Shown here piece by piece: positions 23,025 to 31,137 of a stretch of 64,000 bases of DNA (position 1 is the stretch's first letter; every line of letters starts with the position of its first letter). The DNA is from Rhizobium sp. CC-YZS058 (lineage in GTDB: Bacteria > Pseudomonadota > Alphaproteobacteria > Rhizobiales > Rhizobiaceae). The stretch is taken from NCBI RefSeq assembly GCF_034720595.1, contig NZ_JAYESJ010000001.1, positions 1,204,001 through 1,268,000 on the forward strand, read 5' to 3'. Below the pieces are notes generated by a model. That model was not told the origin of the DNA and did no database searches. It saw only the letters and a list, made by a program, of their open reading frames with translations. The position numbers were made by a program, and so were the translations under genes.

Positions 23025-23336
23025 ATGACGAGACGACTGCGCCGGAACCATAGCCCGGCTTTCAAGGCGAAGGTGGCACTTGCCGCCATCCGAGGTGAGC
23101 AGACGCTGGTGGAGTTGTCCCAGCAGTTCGATGTGCACGCCAACCAGATCAAGCAATGGAAAGACCAGCTCCTTGAGGGGGCGACGGGTGTGTTCGGCGA
23201 TGAAACGAAGGCGGAGCCGTCGGGTCCGACCATCGATGTCAAAACGCTGCACGCGAAAATCGGCGAACTGACACTGGAGAACGATTTTTTATCCGGTGCG
23301 CTCGGCAAGGCGGGATTGCTGGGCGGAAAGAAATGA
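23025..23336 (+). CDS. IS3-family transposase OrfA
   Basis: The 103-residue protein starts MTRRLRRNHSPAFKAKVAL after AGGAGA and contains the helix-turn-helix of IS3-type OrfA: LAAIRGEQTLVELSQQFDV and HANQIKQWKDQLLEG. A leucine-zipper-like helix follows (LHAKIGELTLENDFLSGAL). OrfA binds the IS ends and regulates transposition. A slippery heptamer TTTTTTA at 23285-23291 lies in the correct frame for -1 frameshifting into OrfB. Confidence 0.92.
   Translation: MTRRLRRNHSPAFKAKVALAAIRGEQTLVELSQQFDVHANQIKQWKDQLLEGATGVFGDETKAEPSGPTIDVKTLHAKIGELTLENDFLSGALGKAGLLGGKK
23285..23291 (+). other. Programmed -1 frameshift heptamer of the IS
   Basis: In the OrfA frame the bases read T-TTT-TTA, the canonical X-XXY-YYZ form. 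After a one-base slip back, the frame is open from here into OrfB without a stop, giving an OrfAB fusion transposase, as in other IS3 elements. Confidence 0.6.
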
Positions 23337-24163
23337 TCGACCGCGAGCACAAGCTATCCGTCGTGCGCCAGGCGAAGCTTCTCGGCTTCAGCCGTGGCAG
23401 CGTCTACTATTCTCCACGTCCGGTGTCTGACGGCGATCTGGCCCTTATGCGCCGGATTGACGAACTGCATCTCGACTACCCCTTTGCCGGAAGTCGGATG
23501 TTGCAGGGGCTCTTGAGAGGAGAAGGTCTGGAGACCGGGCGACTACACGTCGCCACGCTGATGAAGAAGATGGGCATCGAGGCGATCTACCGCCGCCCGA
23601 ACACCTCGAAACCGGCGCCAGGGCACAAGATTTATCCCTACCTCCTACGAAAGCTGGCAGTCACCCGGCCCAATCAGGTCTGGGCAATGGACCTGACCTA
23701 CATCCCCATGGCGCGGGGATTTGTCTATCTGTGCGCCGTCGTGGACTGGTTCAGCCGGAAGGTCTTGTCATGGCGCTTGTCGATCACGATGGAAGCAGCC
23801 TTCTGCATCGAGGCGGTGGAGGAGGCACTTGCCCGTCATGGCAAGCCGGAAATCTTCAATACCGACCAGGGATCGCAGTTCACCTCCATCGACTTCACCG
23901 CCGTGCTGAAGAGGTCGCAGATCGCCGTCTCGATGGATGGCAAGGGTGCCTGGCGAGACAATGTCTTCGTCGAGCGGCTCTGGCGTTCGATCAAATACGA
24001 GGAAGTCTACCTCCATGCCTACAAGACTGTGTCCGAGGCACGCGCTGGCATCGGCCGATATCTGAACTTCTACAACACCAGACGCCCACATTCATCCCTT
24101 GGCCGGCAGACGCCGGATCAGGCCTACTTTAACGCGCTGGCACCGATGATGGTGGCGGCATAA
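23333..24163 (+). CDS. IS3-family transposase OrfB (DDE integrase core)
   Basis: The 276-residue protein has the HTH_21 region (DELHLDYPFAGSRMLQGLL) followed by the rve core. The DDE triad is visible: Asp in VWAMDLTYIPM, Asp in FNTDQGSQFT and Glu in FVERLWRSIKYEEV. The C-terminal YNTRRPHSSLGRQTPDQAY motif is intact. It overlaps OrfA in the -1 frame. The gene appears complete, so the IS may be active. Confidence 0.94.
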   Translation: MIDREHKLSVVRQAKLLGFSRGSVYYSPRPVSDGDLALMRRIDELHLDYPFAGSRMLQGLLRGEGLETGRLHVATLMKKMGIEAIYRRPNTSKPAPGHKIYPYLLRKLAVTRPNQVWAMDLTYIPMARGFVYLCAVVDWFSRKVLSWRLSITMEAAFCIEAVEEALARHGKPEIFNTDQGSQFTSIDFTAVLKRSQIAVSMDGKGAWRDNVFVERLWRSIKYEEVYLHAYKTVSEARAGIGRYLNFYNTRRPHSSLGRQTPDQAYFNALAPMMVAA

Positions 24164-24237
24164 TCGAGGCGGAAATCCACTTAGCAAAACGCCCGAAACT
24201 GTTCAGACAAACCGAACCACCTCTCTATGAGTCTCGA

Positions 24238-25449
24238 ATGTTTGAGAGAGCGATTGTCCGCCATCTGTCGGGTTTATCAGCCTTTGATTTCGGGCTATTT
24301 GCCGAGACACTGCTTTTTTATAAGGAGACACTCCTCCTAATTAACGCCCCCACCTCATTTTTGCTGCTGAAGCACATAGGCATCGATGGCCTGAAGCGTA
24401 TGGTAGAAGACGGCCACTGCCGATTATCTTATCAGAGCAAGGAATTAGGGGTGGTCACAGACAGCCATAATGGGCTGCCAATCTACGCTGTCGTAGAGGC
24501 TACGAGAACATTCCAAGACACAGTCAGAGAGGGAACTCTTTCTCAGGAGCGCCTGATTGCTGACGCCCTAGTTAGGGCTGGATTTGGTTCCGTTGAAGCT
24601 AGCAAGGCCGTTCGGCAACTTTTAGACATCGCTCCTAATGAAAATAGGCGCTTTTCCGGGCGCGACCTTCCTGTCCTTCAGATGGCGATGCAGGATCTCC
24701 TGAACCGACCCTATACGCAGATTGCTGCGAAAATTTCGATCGAATCAAGGTTTCCGATGTTCAGGGTCCCGGACCATTGGACCTTTGTAATTCACGAAAC
24801 GGCGGGGCCGCGAGGAGACAGACTTTTCTTTGTCGTCGAAACTAATTACGATTTCGATTATTTGCGGAAGTTGTGTCCTTGGTGCGGAGAAATAAGTACA
24901 GCGACCGTGTTGAATGATATTTTAGAGACCAGAGGCGATCTGGTATTTTCAGCAAAACAAATGGCTGAACCAGTAACATCTCCGTTGCGATCCCGTATGA
25001 TGCAGGTCAAATTTGATCTGCTTAGTAAAATTAGGGAAAAAAGTCACGATGATATAAGACTTTTCAACCATGTAATGTTGAAGACAAATAATATCCGTGG
25101 AGCTGTGAATAGTGGGAAAAAAAATTTCTCCGATGTTATAGAGATCATTGAAAATGCCGGAAAATTCAAGGGTTGGTTGACGGGCGTTGACCCAGAGGTT
25201 GGGCTACTCACTGAGTACTACAAAGCTATTACAAAAACCTCGTGGATAGAGCGTCTTCCAACTAAATGTAGTCGGTTCACTGCGATGACAGGAGCGGGTG
25301 TGTTGCTAGATGTCTTCGCAACAGGAGGGGTAGCAACCGCAGTGGGGTTGGGTTTGGCTGTGGCAGACACCTTCCTGATAGATAGGCTGTTCGCGAGTTG
25401 GCGACCAAATCACTTCGTAGAAAACGATCTGGTGCGGTTCGTTCAGTGA
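24238..25449 (+). CDS. AT-rich cargo gene of unknown function
   Basis: The 403-residue protein has no domain I can name with confidence. Its N-terminal part has ETLLFYKETLLLINAPTSF and GIDGLKRMVEDGHCRLSYQ, a layout I associate with a widespread uncharacterised family ('LLfYd.v.L', 'l..ll.dg.l...Y'). The middle contains a CPWC pair (LRKLCPWCGEIST). The C-terminal 60 residues are a hydrophobic glycine-rich segment (GAGVLLDVFATGGVATAVGLGLAVAD) ending in WRPNHFVENDLVRFV. Base use is strikingly different: 25021-25080 is 30% G+C (18/60). It stands where tail genes should be, right after the IS, and is followed by a terminator. Most likely recently transferred; a defence or host-modifying role is possible but unproven. 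Confidence 0.75.
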   Translation: MFERAIVRHLSGLSAFDFGLFAETLLFYKETLLLINAPTSFLLLKHIGIDGLKRMVEDGHCRLSYQSKELGVVTDSHNGLPIYAVVEATRTFQDTVREGTLSQERLIADALVRAGFGSVEASKAVRQLLDIAPNENRRFSGRDLPVLQMAMQDLLNRPYTQIAAKISIESRFPMFRVPDHWTFVIHETAGPRGDRLFFVVETNYDFDYLRKLCPWCGEISTATVLNDILETRGDLVFSAKQMAEPVTSPLRSRMMQVKFDLLSKIREKSHDDIRLFNHVMLKTNNIRGAVNSGKKNFSDVIEIIENAGKFKGWLTGVDPEVGLLTEYYKAITKTSWIERLPTKCSRFTAMTGAGVLLDVFATGGVATAVGLGLAVADTFLIDRLFASWRPNHFVENDLVRFVQ

Positions 25450-25508
25450 CCCGCAAACGTCGCGCATATGCATCGCCCCAAGCTCATCTGATGGGGTCCG
25501 CCCCAACG

Positions 25509-25535
25509 AAAGGCCCGCGTCGTGCGGGCCTTTTT
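25509..25535 (+). terminator. Rho-independent terminator after the cargo gene
   Basis: GGCCCGC (25512-25518) pairs with GCGGGCC (25524-25530), extended by AAA/TTT, with five T residues at the end. Confidence 0.85.
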
Positions 25536-25583
25536 GCGTTCTGGATCTGGGCGCCGGGCAGAGCGGCTTCTAGATCCTCTGGC

Positions 25584-25844
25584 ATGTCATCCTTTCAACA
25601 GCAGTTCCGCGCGATCGTGGGGCACAACTACACGCCGAGCCAGGAGCTCGACGCGGAGCAGGCGCGCGCTCTGACAGCGCTGATCTTCAGCATGCCTGAC
25701 TGCGAGGTCGTCCGCGACGGCGAGTTCATCGAGTACGAGGGGTGGAGCGCGGAGGAGGGCGTCTATCTCGCCGTGACCGTGAACGATGAGCACACCTATG
25801 GTGCCGATGCGATATGCGGCCCGCTCGATCGCTTTGACGAGTAG
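25584..25844 (+). CDS. Small acidic phage protein
   Basis: The 86-residue product begins MSSFQQQFRAIVGHNYTPSQEL and ends YGADAICGPLDRFDE. It is rich in Glu and Asp, with a regular helix (LDAEQARALTALIFSMPDC) and a beta-rich end. The frame continues upstream to 25398, but that part overlaps the terminator and is unlikely to be coding. No family recognised. Confidence 0.55.
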   Translation: MSSFQQQFRAIVGHNYTPSQELDAEQARALTALIFSMPDCEVVRDGEFIEYEGWSAEEGVYLAVTVNDEHTYGADAICGPLDRFDE

Positions 25845-25863
25845 CAAGCCGCACGCACGGTTG

Positions 25864-25875
25864 TGTCATTTGACA
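25864..25875. promoter_or_regulatory. Short palindrome in intergenic region
   Basis: TGTCATTTGACA is a perfect 12-bp palindrome, and a GTGACATAA half-like element follows at about 25887. It lies between two convergent small genes; possible protein-binding site, no more can be said. Confidence 0.25.
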
Positions 25876-25949
25876 TAGCATGCCTGTGACATAAATCCCG
25901 GATGTGGCGAGCTTGAGCCGCCCCGCGCGTCATGTATTGCGGGGCGATC

Positions 25950-26378
25950 TCAGACACGAAACGACGTCATGTGCTTCCCCGACGGCGCGATCGCTGGGAG
26001 CCCGGTCGACACCTTCACCCTCACATCATAGCTCGTCATCACCTGCTCGACGATCTGCGCGATCAACCTTTCGCGCGCAGCATGCGCTACTGCTCTGTCC
26101 CGCCCCGCCATGACGTGGGCATCCCCCTCGGGGAACGAGGTGAGCACCTCCGCGATGCGCTGCTCGACCTTGCCATCGGGCACAGGCTCTCCCTCCCGAT
26201 AGAGTTCTACGGCGAAGAGCAGCCGGCCGGTGAGTTGCTGCGCCAGCCCCATCACCACGTCCATCTTCCGCCCGACTCCAGGCCGCATCCCTCCATAATT
26301 CCTTCGCTGCCATTGCTTTGTCAGCGCCAGCGCCATGGCGATCTGCAGTTCGACGGTCGAGCGGGAATCTCTGGACAT
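25950..26378 (-). CDS. Hypothetical prophage protein
   Basis: The 142-residue protein starts MSRDSRSTVELQIAMALALTKQWQRR and contains GVGRKMDVVMGLAQQLTGRLLFAVELYREG. It is largely helical and ends with a Ser/Lys-containing tail. It is oriented against its neighbours. The plus-strand frame over the same bases is rich in His/Arg/Pro and is judged the shadow. No function recognised. Confidence 0.55.
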   Translation of the reverse strand: MSRDSRSTVELQIAMALALTKQWQRRNYGGMRPGVGRKMDVVMGLAQQLTGRLLFAVELYREGEPVPDGKVEQRIAEVLTSFPEGDAHVMAGRDRAVAHAARERLIAQIVEQVMTSYDVRVKVSTGLPAIAPSGKHMTSFRV

Positions 26379-26589
26379 AGGTTATCCTTCACGCGAGGGC
26401 GTGTTCTGGCGGGGCGAAACTGGCTGATAAGCGGCCGTCATGACCGGATGTTCCGACTATGTTCCTATTTGGCGGGGAGTCAATTCCTACGGCGCGCAGG
26501 TGCTGCTCGATCCACACCGAATCGTTATCCGGCGCGCGGAACCGCGGTGGCAGCATGCAGTTGGCCGCCGACGTCCGCAGGAGGATGAC

Positions 26590-26829
26590 ATGGCGATTAA
26601 GGCACCGCGTGAGGCAGGCGCTTACCCAGACAGGATGCTCGAATGCGAGGAGGCTCTAGAGGACGACGTGATCGTCATGTTCGAGGACGCCGCCTCGTCC
26701 GGCTGGACACCAGCAGAAACCGCTATTGCCATCTCCAACTTGGTAGAGAACTATCTGCTCGGACTTGGAGCAAATGCCCAGACAGAGGTTCAGATCCTGC
26801 GGGCGCGAATAGGGCGAGCGGATGAGTAG
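26590..26829 (+). CDS. Small prophage protein
   Basis: The 79-residue product starts MAIKAPREAGAYPDRMLECEEAL after a strong AGGAGGA site, and has the helix PAETAIAISNLVENYLLGLGA. An upstream ATG at 26440 in the same frame lacks such a site. It overlaps the next gene by 8 bases. Function unknown. Confidence 0.6.
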   Translation: MAIKAPREAGAYPDRMLECEEALEDDVIVMFEDAASSGWTPAETAIAISNLVENYLLGLGANAQTEVQILRARIGRADE

Positions 26830-27040
26830 ATACCAGTGCGTGATTACAGGGGCAGACGGGGACATCCTCACCGACGATGTCATGAGCCACCTTGAGCTGG
26901 ACGCAGCCGCGAAGCAGAATGGCCTGAAGCACGAGTTCATGATCGCCTTCGTTGCTCGTTCTTACGAAGGGCTCGTCAGCAACCCCGCCGGAGTCACGAT
27001 GGTCTGGCGGCAGCTTGACGATGCAGGGCCGCTCGACTGA
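26822..27040 (+). CDS. Small prophage protein
   Basis: The 72-residue product (MSRYQCVITGADGDILTDDVMSHLELDAAAK...) overlaps the preceding gene and has an alternating pattern that suggests a small alpha/beta domain. Unknown function; probably cotranscribed with the gene at 26590. Confidence 0.55.
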   Translation: MSRYQCVITGADGDILTDDVMSHLELDAAAKQNGLKHEFMIAFVARSYEGLVSNPAGVTMVWRQLDDAGPLD

Positions 27041-27159
27041 GCGGACCTTTTGCGGACCGCTTCATCGGACAGAACTAGAACAAACGAGAACACACCATGC
27101 CCGCTTGCCCCAGAGAAGGTGGGTTTGCGCGAAGCCTACGCCGTTCGGGACGTGGGGCG

Positions 27160-27402
27160 CTACTCAAGCTCCGGAATGTCGCCCGACTGGAAAAGCACGA
27201 TCGGCGGGCCGTACTCGCCGATGTCCGGATCTGCATCGCGGCTCCAAGCAACCACGCCTGAGTGCTTCTCTGCAAGCAGCCGTGCCTCCCGCTTGGCCTT
27301 CTCCTCGGAATCCATCTGCCGCGGGTCGAAGGCCTGCAGCAGGTTCCCCTCGTCATCCTTATCGAATGCTGCCAGGACTATGAGCTTGGTCGGCTTTGCC
27401 AT
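27160..27402 (-). CDS. Small conserved phage-type protein
   Basis: The 80-residue protein begins MAKPTKLIVLAAFDKDDEGNLLQAFDPRQMDSEEKA, cited for residues 1-35, followed by ARLLAEKHSGVVAWSRDADPDIGEYG and VLFQSGDIPELE. I have the impression of a small protein common near the right ends of rhizobial prophages ('v.aF..ddeG.l..afdP.q..sE..A...A..LA..h.Gv.aWsR'). No function is known. Confidence 0.6.
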   Translation of the reverse strand: MAKPTKLIVLAAFDKDDEGNLLQAFDPRQMDSEEKAKREARLLAEKHSGVVAWSRDADPDIGEYGPPIVLFQSGDIPELE

Positions 27403-27686
27403 GGTGTCTCCCGCGTTTGGTCAGGGCGATCCTGCTCGCCTTCCGATCATGCTGTCGGTGAACTGGCGTAAATTCTGCGCAGGTCAAGCTGTGCCGGATG
27501 CGTGTCACCTGAAGGTAGGCGGAGGCAACCTGAACGCCGATCGAGTGACACGCCGCCTTGAAAAGCCTCCGTGTTCTGGAAGCTTCCCAAGCTGAAAGCC
27601 GAGGCAGTGATGGTTGGCTAAATAATTCATCGCAAGACGTTTATGTATATGCTTTAATAAGTTTAGTATTGATTTAGGAGGGAAAA

Positions 27687-28172
27687 ATGTTACGTTATTT
27701 TGGTGCAGTCGCCTGCGCAGCTTTTTTGCTCACGACGCAGGCGGAGGCCAGGAAGGCGTCTTGTCGTGTGGATGATCCACATGGTCGACTACCGAAATTC
27801 CTGTCGTTCGATCTCGACGATACAAAGCCGCCATACGTTTACAACGTGAACGGAATCGACAGTGAATCGTCCAAGGACGATATGGTTGACATCCTCCCAT
27901 ACAACAGGGCAAGCGTTGAATTCGAAACTTGGTACTTCAGCGAGGTTGAGATTGAGTCCAAGGCGCAGATGTCTCGGGTTCGCATGGCCTTCGGCGACGC
28001 TGAATGGGGAACGCGGGACTTCCGGCCGAAATATGTGTATAGTCTGTTCATAGACTGGGCTGGTGGCACGGCCGGATGGTTGAATGAACTATTCATGTAC
28101 AACATCGGCAATGTCTTAGAACGAAGGCCGGAACTTGCCGCCTACCCGGCGTCGTGTCGACGCTTGGACTAG
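27687..28172 (+). CDS. Secreted protein near the right prophage end (possible lysogenic-conversion gene)
   Basis: The 161-residue product has a clear signal peptide (MLRYFGAVACAAFLLTTQAEA, stated as residues 1-21) and a mature part with cysteines near both ends. TAGGAGGGAAAA gives a strong ribosome site. The upstream 27600-27680 is A/T-rich and may hold its own promoter. Being last before attR with independent signals, it resembles a moron expressed in the lysogen. No family recognised. Confidence 0.6.
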   Translation: MLRYFGAVACAAFLLTTQAEARKASCRVDDPHGRLPKFLSFDLDDTKPPYVYNVNGIDSESSKDDMVDILPYNRASVEFETWYFSEVEIESKAQMSRVRMAFGDAEWGTRDFRPKYVYSLFIDWAGGTAGWLNELFMYNIGNVLERRPELAAYPASCRRLD

Positions 28173-28354
28173 CTAGACGCTCTTAAGCCACATCTGATCC
28201 CCTTAGATTCCTCGAGGAGCAACGGTGGCTCTCAACACGCCTCAGTTGTGGCGAATATCCTGCAAGGTCGGTTAGCCCTGAGATCCGGAACGGAGGGGGA
28301 AGACAGGCGGCTAACTGGTTAGTTAACCCACTGTTTTTTCGCAGTCGTGATAGA

Positions 28355-28370
28355 CCCTCCGGGCCCACCA
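28355..28370 (+). repeat. attR core
   Basis: Identical 16 bases to 1674-1689 (end of the tRNA). No tRNA can be folded here, because only the 3' part is duplicated. Confidence 0.9.
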
Positions 28371-28762
28371 TCAACAAGAGAAGCCCCTGATAGGATTTAT
28401 TTTTTCGGACTTTTAGCCTTATCGGCAACAGGGTGCAGGGTTTTCATGGCTCGCGTCTGTTCCGCTACGAGATGGGATGTCCTGATCCAAAGCGCGCTCT
28501 GTCCACCCCCCTCGTGTAAACTTGCGCCTGCTAAGTGTTCGACCAGCCGCATCGAGCGATACGCTACTCCATACAGAACGGCCGCCGTTCTGGGAACGGC
28601 GGCCAAAAGGCTTGGTCATAGAAATGAAATGAGATCGTTATGCAGTGCAGCATGATGTTGCGCTGCAAACCTGTCGAGTCTTTTTTGATATCCGTTTATG
28701 ACTCATGTGTGGTCGTCTTCAGGATGTGTGTATCTTGCAACAGCCGAATGGCGCGTGCGACT
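28371..28762. other. Chromosomal intergenic region right of attR
   Basis: No convincing gene. Short overlapping frames exist on both strands (for example 28606-28397 minus) without recognisable content. The only clear structure is the nested hairpin at 28574-28604. Confidence 0.35.
28574..28604. repeat. Nested, mutually exclusive inverted repeats
   Basis: CAGAACGG (28574-28581) pairs with CCGTTCTG (28585-28592), and GGCCGCCGTTC (28580-28590) pairs with GAACGGCGGCC (28594-28604). The two perfect stems share the central arm, so only one can form. No T-run follows on either strand. Confidence 0.5.
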
Positions 28763-29956
28763 TTAAGTTGTGTTGATTGCAGGCAAGCTTACAGCTGCCG
28801 CTCTCCGCCCCGCAATCTCCTGCGCGATCTCGGCGCCATCACGCGCTGCGCCCCAGAAGTAGCTGACGAGGTTCGGGCGCATGCCGGCGAACCAGAGGGT
28901 GGGGTCCGGGCTTGCCGGGCCGCCGTTCGGCTGGAGGGGGTGGCCGGTGTCGTCGAGAACGTCGAGGGAGCCGAGGAGATCGGTCAGGCCCGGGCGGTAG
29001 CCGGTGGCGAGGATGATCGTGTCCGGTTCGATCTGTTCGCCGCCCGCCAGATGCACCGTCGCGCCCTCGATGCGCGTGACAGGCCCGATCAGGCGTGTGC
29101 GGCCGGTCTTGATCGAGGCGATCGTGCCGTCGTCGACGGGAATGGCAATCTGGTTCTTTCGAAGTCTGGTGGCGGGGCCTTCCGCAGGCTCGGGAAAGCC
29201 GAGCTGCGTCAGCCGGCCGAAGGCCAGTCGCTCTGTGAGGCGGATGGCGGGGTCGACGAGGCTGGAGGGAAGGCGCTCCATGATGGGCGAAAGCCGGTGC
29301 ACGGCAAGCCCCTTCAGCCGCTTCGGCAGCACGGCGGCGCCGCTCCGCACCGAAAGCCAGAGACAGTCGGTCTTGACGCGGGAGAGATGGTTGACGACGT
29401 CGAAGCCGGAATTGCCGCCGCCGATGATGAGAACCCGGCGGCCTTCATAGTCCTTCGCCCGCTCCAGCTGCGCGGCGTGGAGGAGGGTGCCGCTGAAACT
29501 TTCAAGCCCAGGCAGAGCGGGCCGCAGCGGAAGGCGGTCGCGCCCCGTGGCGATGACGAGATGCGCCGCCTCCAGCGCCGCACCATCGGCAAGCGTCAGG
29601 GTGTAGCCACCAGCCTCGCGCCTTGTGATCGTCTGCACGGCCGCATTGGTGCGGATGGGAAAGGGCGCGTTGTCGGCAAAGCGGCGGAGATGGGCGATCA
29701 CGGCATCGCGCGGCGGGAAGGCAGGCGTGCCCTTCGGATAGCGAAGGCCGGGCAGGGAGGAGAGGTCGCGATGGGTGTTGAGTGTCAGCTGCGGATGACG
29801 CCTTGCCCAGCTGCTGCCGACCGTCTCGGCGGCCTCCAGAACAAGGCAATCCACATGTTTTAACGTTAAGTGATGCGCAACAGTGAGCCCGGCCAGGCCA
29901 GCACCGATGACAAGGACAGGCGGGTCTCTGTATAAGGCATGCATGGGGGAGACCAT
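28763..29956 (-). CDS. Flavin-containing monooxygenase-like NAD(P)/FAD oxidoreductase
   Basis: The 397-residue protein has an FAD-binding Rossmann motif at its N-terminus (PPVLVIGAGLAGLTVAHHL), a second NAD(P)-binding motif RRVLIIGGGNSGFDVV in the middle, and ILATGYRPGLTDLL near the C-terminus, the usual ATG motif of flavin monooxygenases. Such enzymes oxidise N, S or carbonyl compounds with NADPH and O2; the substrate cannot be read from the sequence. Two ATGs (29956, 29944) are possible and neither has a clear ribosome site. It is divergent from the DUF2156 gene with 124 bases between. Confidence 0.82.
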   Translation of the reverse strand: MVSPMHALYRDPPVLVIGAGLAGLTVAHHLTLKHVDCLVLEAAETVGSSWARRHPQLTLNTHRDLSSLPGLRYPKGTPAFPPRDAVIAHLRRFADNAPFPIRTNAAVQTITRREAGGYTLTLADGAALEAAHLVIATGRDRLPLRPALPGLESFSGTLLHAAQLERAKDYEGRRVLIIGGGNSGFDVVNHLSRVKTDCLWLSVRSGAAVLPKRLKGLAVHRLSPIMERLPSSLVDPAIRLTERLAFGRLTQLGFPEPAEGPATRLRKNQIAIPVDDGTIASIKTGRTRLIGPVTRIEGATVHLAGGEQIEPDTIILATGYRPGLTDLLGSLDVLDDTGHPLQPNGGPASPDPTLWFAGMRPNLVSYFWGAARDGAEIAQEIAGRRAAAVSLPAINTT

Positions 29957-30080
29957 GGGCAAGGCAGACCGCCTTGGCAACCCTTTTCCCGAAACTCGGA
30001 TCAGCCTCGCGCAACGGATTTTCGTCCGGTGGCGGGCAAGGGGCTGATGAGGCCTCGCAACCAAAGGGCAATAGGCGGAC

Positions 30081-31127
30081 GTGGCCGTTCTAAGCGCAAG
30101 ACGAATCATCGATGCTGCACTGGATTCGCGGCTTCCCGCGGTTGCCGAAACCGGGCTCTGCCCCTCAAGGCGCCTTGCGCTCTGCCGCCAGCATGGGGAC
30201 TTCTCGGTCGCTTATTCGGCCGCCATGCAGCAGGGCTTGCGCTATTTCGGCGATGAAGCGGGCTATCTCGCCTATGCGACCAAGATGGGCCACAGCTTCG
30301 TGCTCGGCGATCCCGTTGCCGCGCCTGAGGCGAGGGAGACCTATCTGCGCGCCTTCGTCGCCGAGGCCAAGGCGCCCTGCTTCGTGCAGATCGGCCCCGA
30401 AACGGCGCAGGTGCTGGCAGGGCTCGGTTATCGAATCAACCAGATCGGCATCGATACCGTGCTCGCCTTCGATCGGCACAGCTTTGCCGGCAAGCGCAAC
30501 GAGACGGTGCGCTATTCCGAACGCTGGCTGATCAAGCAGGGGTACCGGCTGGTCGAATGCGACGGCACGGTGGGGGAACGGGCAGCGCTGAAGGCGCTGT
30601 CGAAAAAATGGCGGGCGGGCCGTGTCGTCCATCGGCGCGAAATGGCCTTTCTCAACCGGCCGTTCCTCAGCGAACTCATGCCCGACATGCGCCGCTTCCT
30701 GGTGCTTCATCCAGGCGGCGAGCCGATGGCAGTGATCGATTTCGATCCGATCTTCCGGGATGGCAAAGTGATCGGCTACACGACCGCCTTCAAGCGCCGG
30801 CTGCCCGATGCCTCCTCGCATGCCGAGATCGGTCTCACCAAATTCGCGGCCGACCGGTTCCGCAGCGAAGGTCATGAGCGATTGACGCTCGGTCTTTCGC
30901 CACTCGCCTCCCTCGGGCCGAGCGGCTATCCGGAAAGCGCGGTCTGGGCCTGGCTGTTTTCCCGCGCCTATGCCTCGCCCCGCATCAATGCCCGCTTCTT
31001 CAACCTGCAAGGCCAGGCGGCCTTCAAGCGCCGATTCCACGGCGAGGAAGTCCCCACCTACATCGCCTTCAAACGCCGCACCCCGCTCGAAATGCTGGCC
31101 CTGCTGCGGGTGCTGAAGACGATGTAG
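30081..31127 (+). CDS. DUF2156 (phosphatidylglycerol lysyltransferase-like catalytic domain) protein
   Basis: The GTG-initiated 348-residue protein matches DUF2156/LPG-synthetase C-terminal domains: GDFSVAYSAAMQQGLRYFGDEAGYLAYA near the start, HSFVLGDPVAAPE, LAGLGYRINQIGIDTVL, and a second GNAT-like half with AVIDFDPIFRDGKVIGYTTAFKRR and AEIGLTKFAADRF. MprF-type enzymes add amino acids to phosphatidylglycerol, but this protein lacks the membrane flippase half. It may be a soluble aminoacyl- or acyltransferase. Substrate unknown. Confidence 0.8.
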   Translation: MAVLSARRIIDAALDSRLPAVAETGLCPSRRLALCRQHGDFSVAYSAAMQQGLRYFGDEAGYLAYATKMGHSFVLGDPVAAPEARETYLRAFVAEAKAPCFVQIGPETAQVLAGLGYRINQIGIDTVLAFDRHSFAGKRNETVRYSERWLIKQGYRLVECDGTVGERAALKALSKKWRAGRVVHRREMAFLNRPFLSELMPDMRRFLVLHPGGEPMAVIDFDPIFRDGKVIGYTTAFKRRLPDASSHAEIGLTKFAADRFRSEGHERLTLGLSPLASLGPSGYPESAVWAWLFSRAYASPRINARFFNLQGQAAFKRRFHGEEVPTYIAFKRRTPLEMLALLRVLKTM

Positions 31128-31137
31128 GCGCGCGCGC

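Larger units (their letters stand above)
22977..24205 (+). mobile_element. IS3-family insertion sequence
   Basis: About 1.23 kb with two overlapping transposase frames. Imperfect terminal inverted repeats are visible: the left end reads TGGAGTTTCTGCC and the right end, on the minus strand, TGAACAGTTTCGGGC; the shared core is GTTTC-x-G-x-C. I could not find a target-site duplication (GAG on the left, GAC on the right). The exact ends may be off by a few bases. Confidence 0.8.
1674..28370. mobile_element. Defective lambdoid-organised prophage integrated in a tRNA gene
   Basis: The element is bounded by a 16-bp direct repeat of the tRNA 3' end (1674-1689 and 28355-28370). Its integrase lies just inside the left end and is read toward the tRNA. 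Modules follow the classic order: integration/excision, leftward early genes, immunity, regulation and replication, terminase, head and connector. Everything after the tail-completion gene at 22512 is replaced by an IS3-family element, an AT-rich cargo gene and small unknown genes. No tail tube, tape measure, tail fibre, holin or endolysin gene was found. The element is about 26.7 kb including the IS. Confidence 0.93.

Noticed and set aside
22970..24212. Target-site duplication of the IS3 element
   Set aside because: The bases on the two sides do not match in any sensible register. A deletion at one end explains this better than a simple insertion.
28574..28604. Rho-independent terminator at the nested hairpin
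   Set aside because: No run of T follows on either strand.
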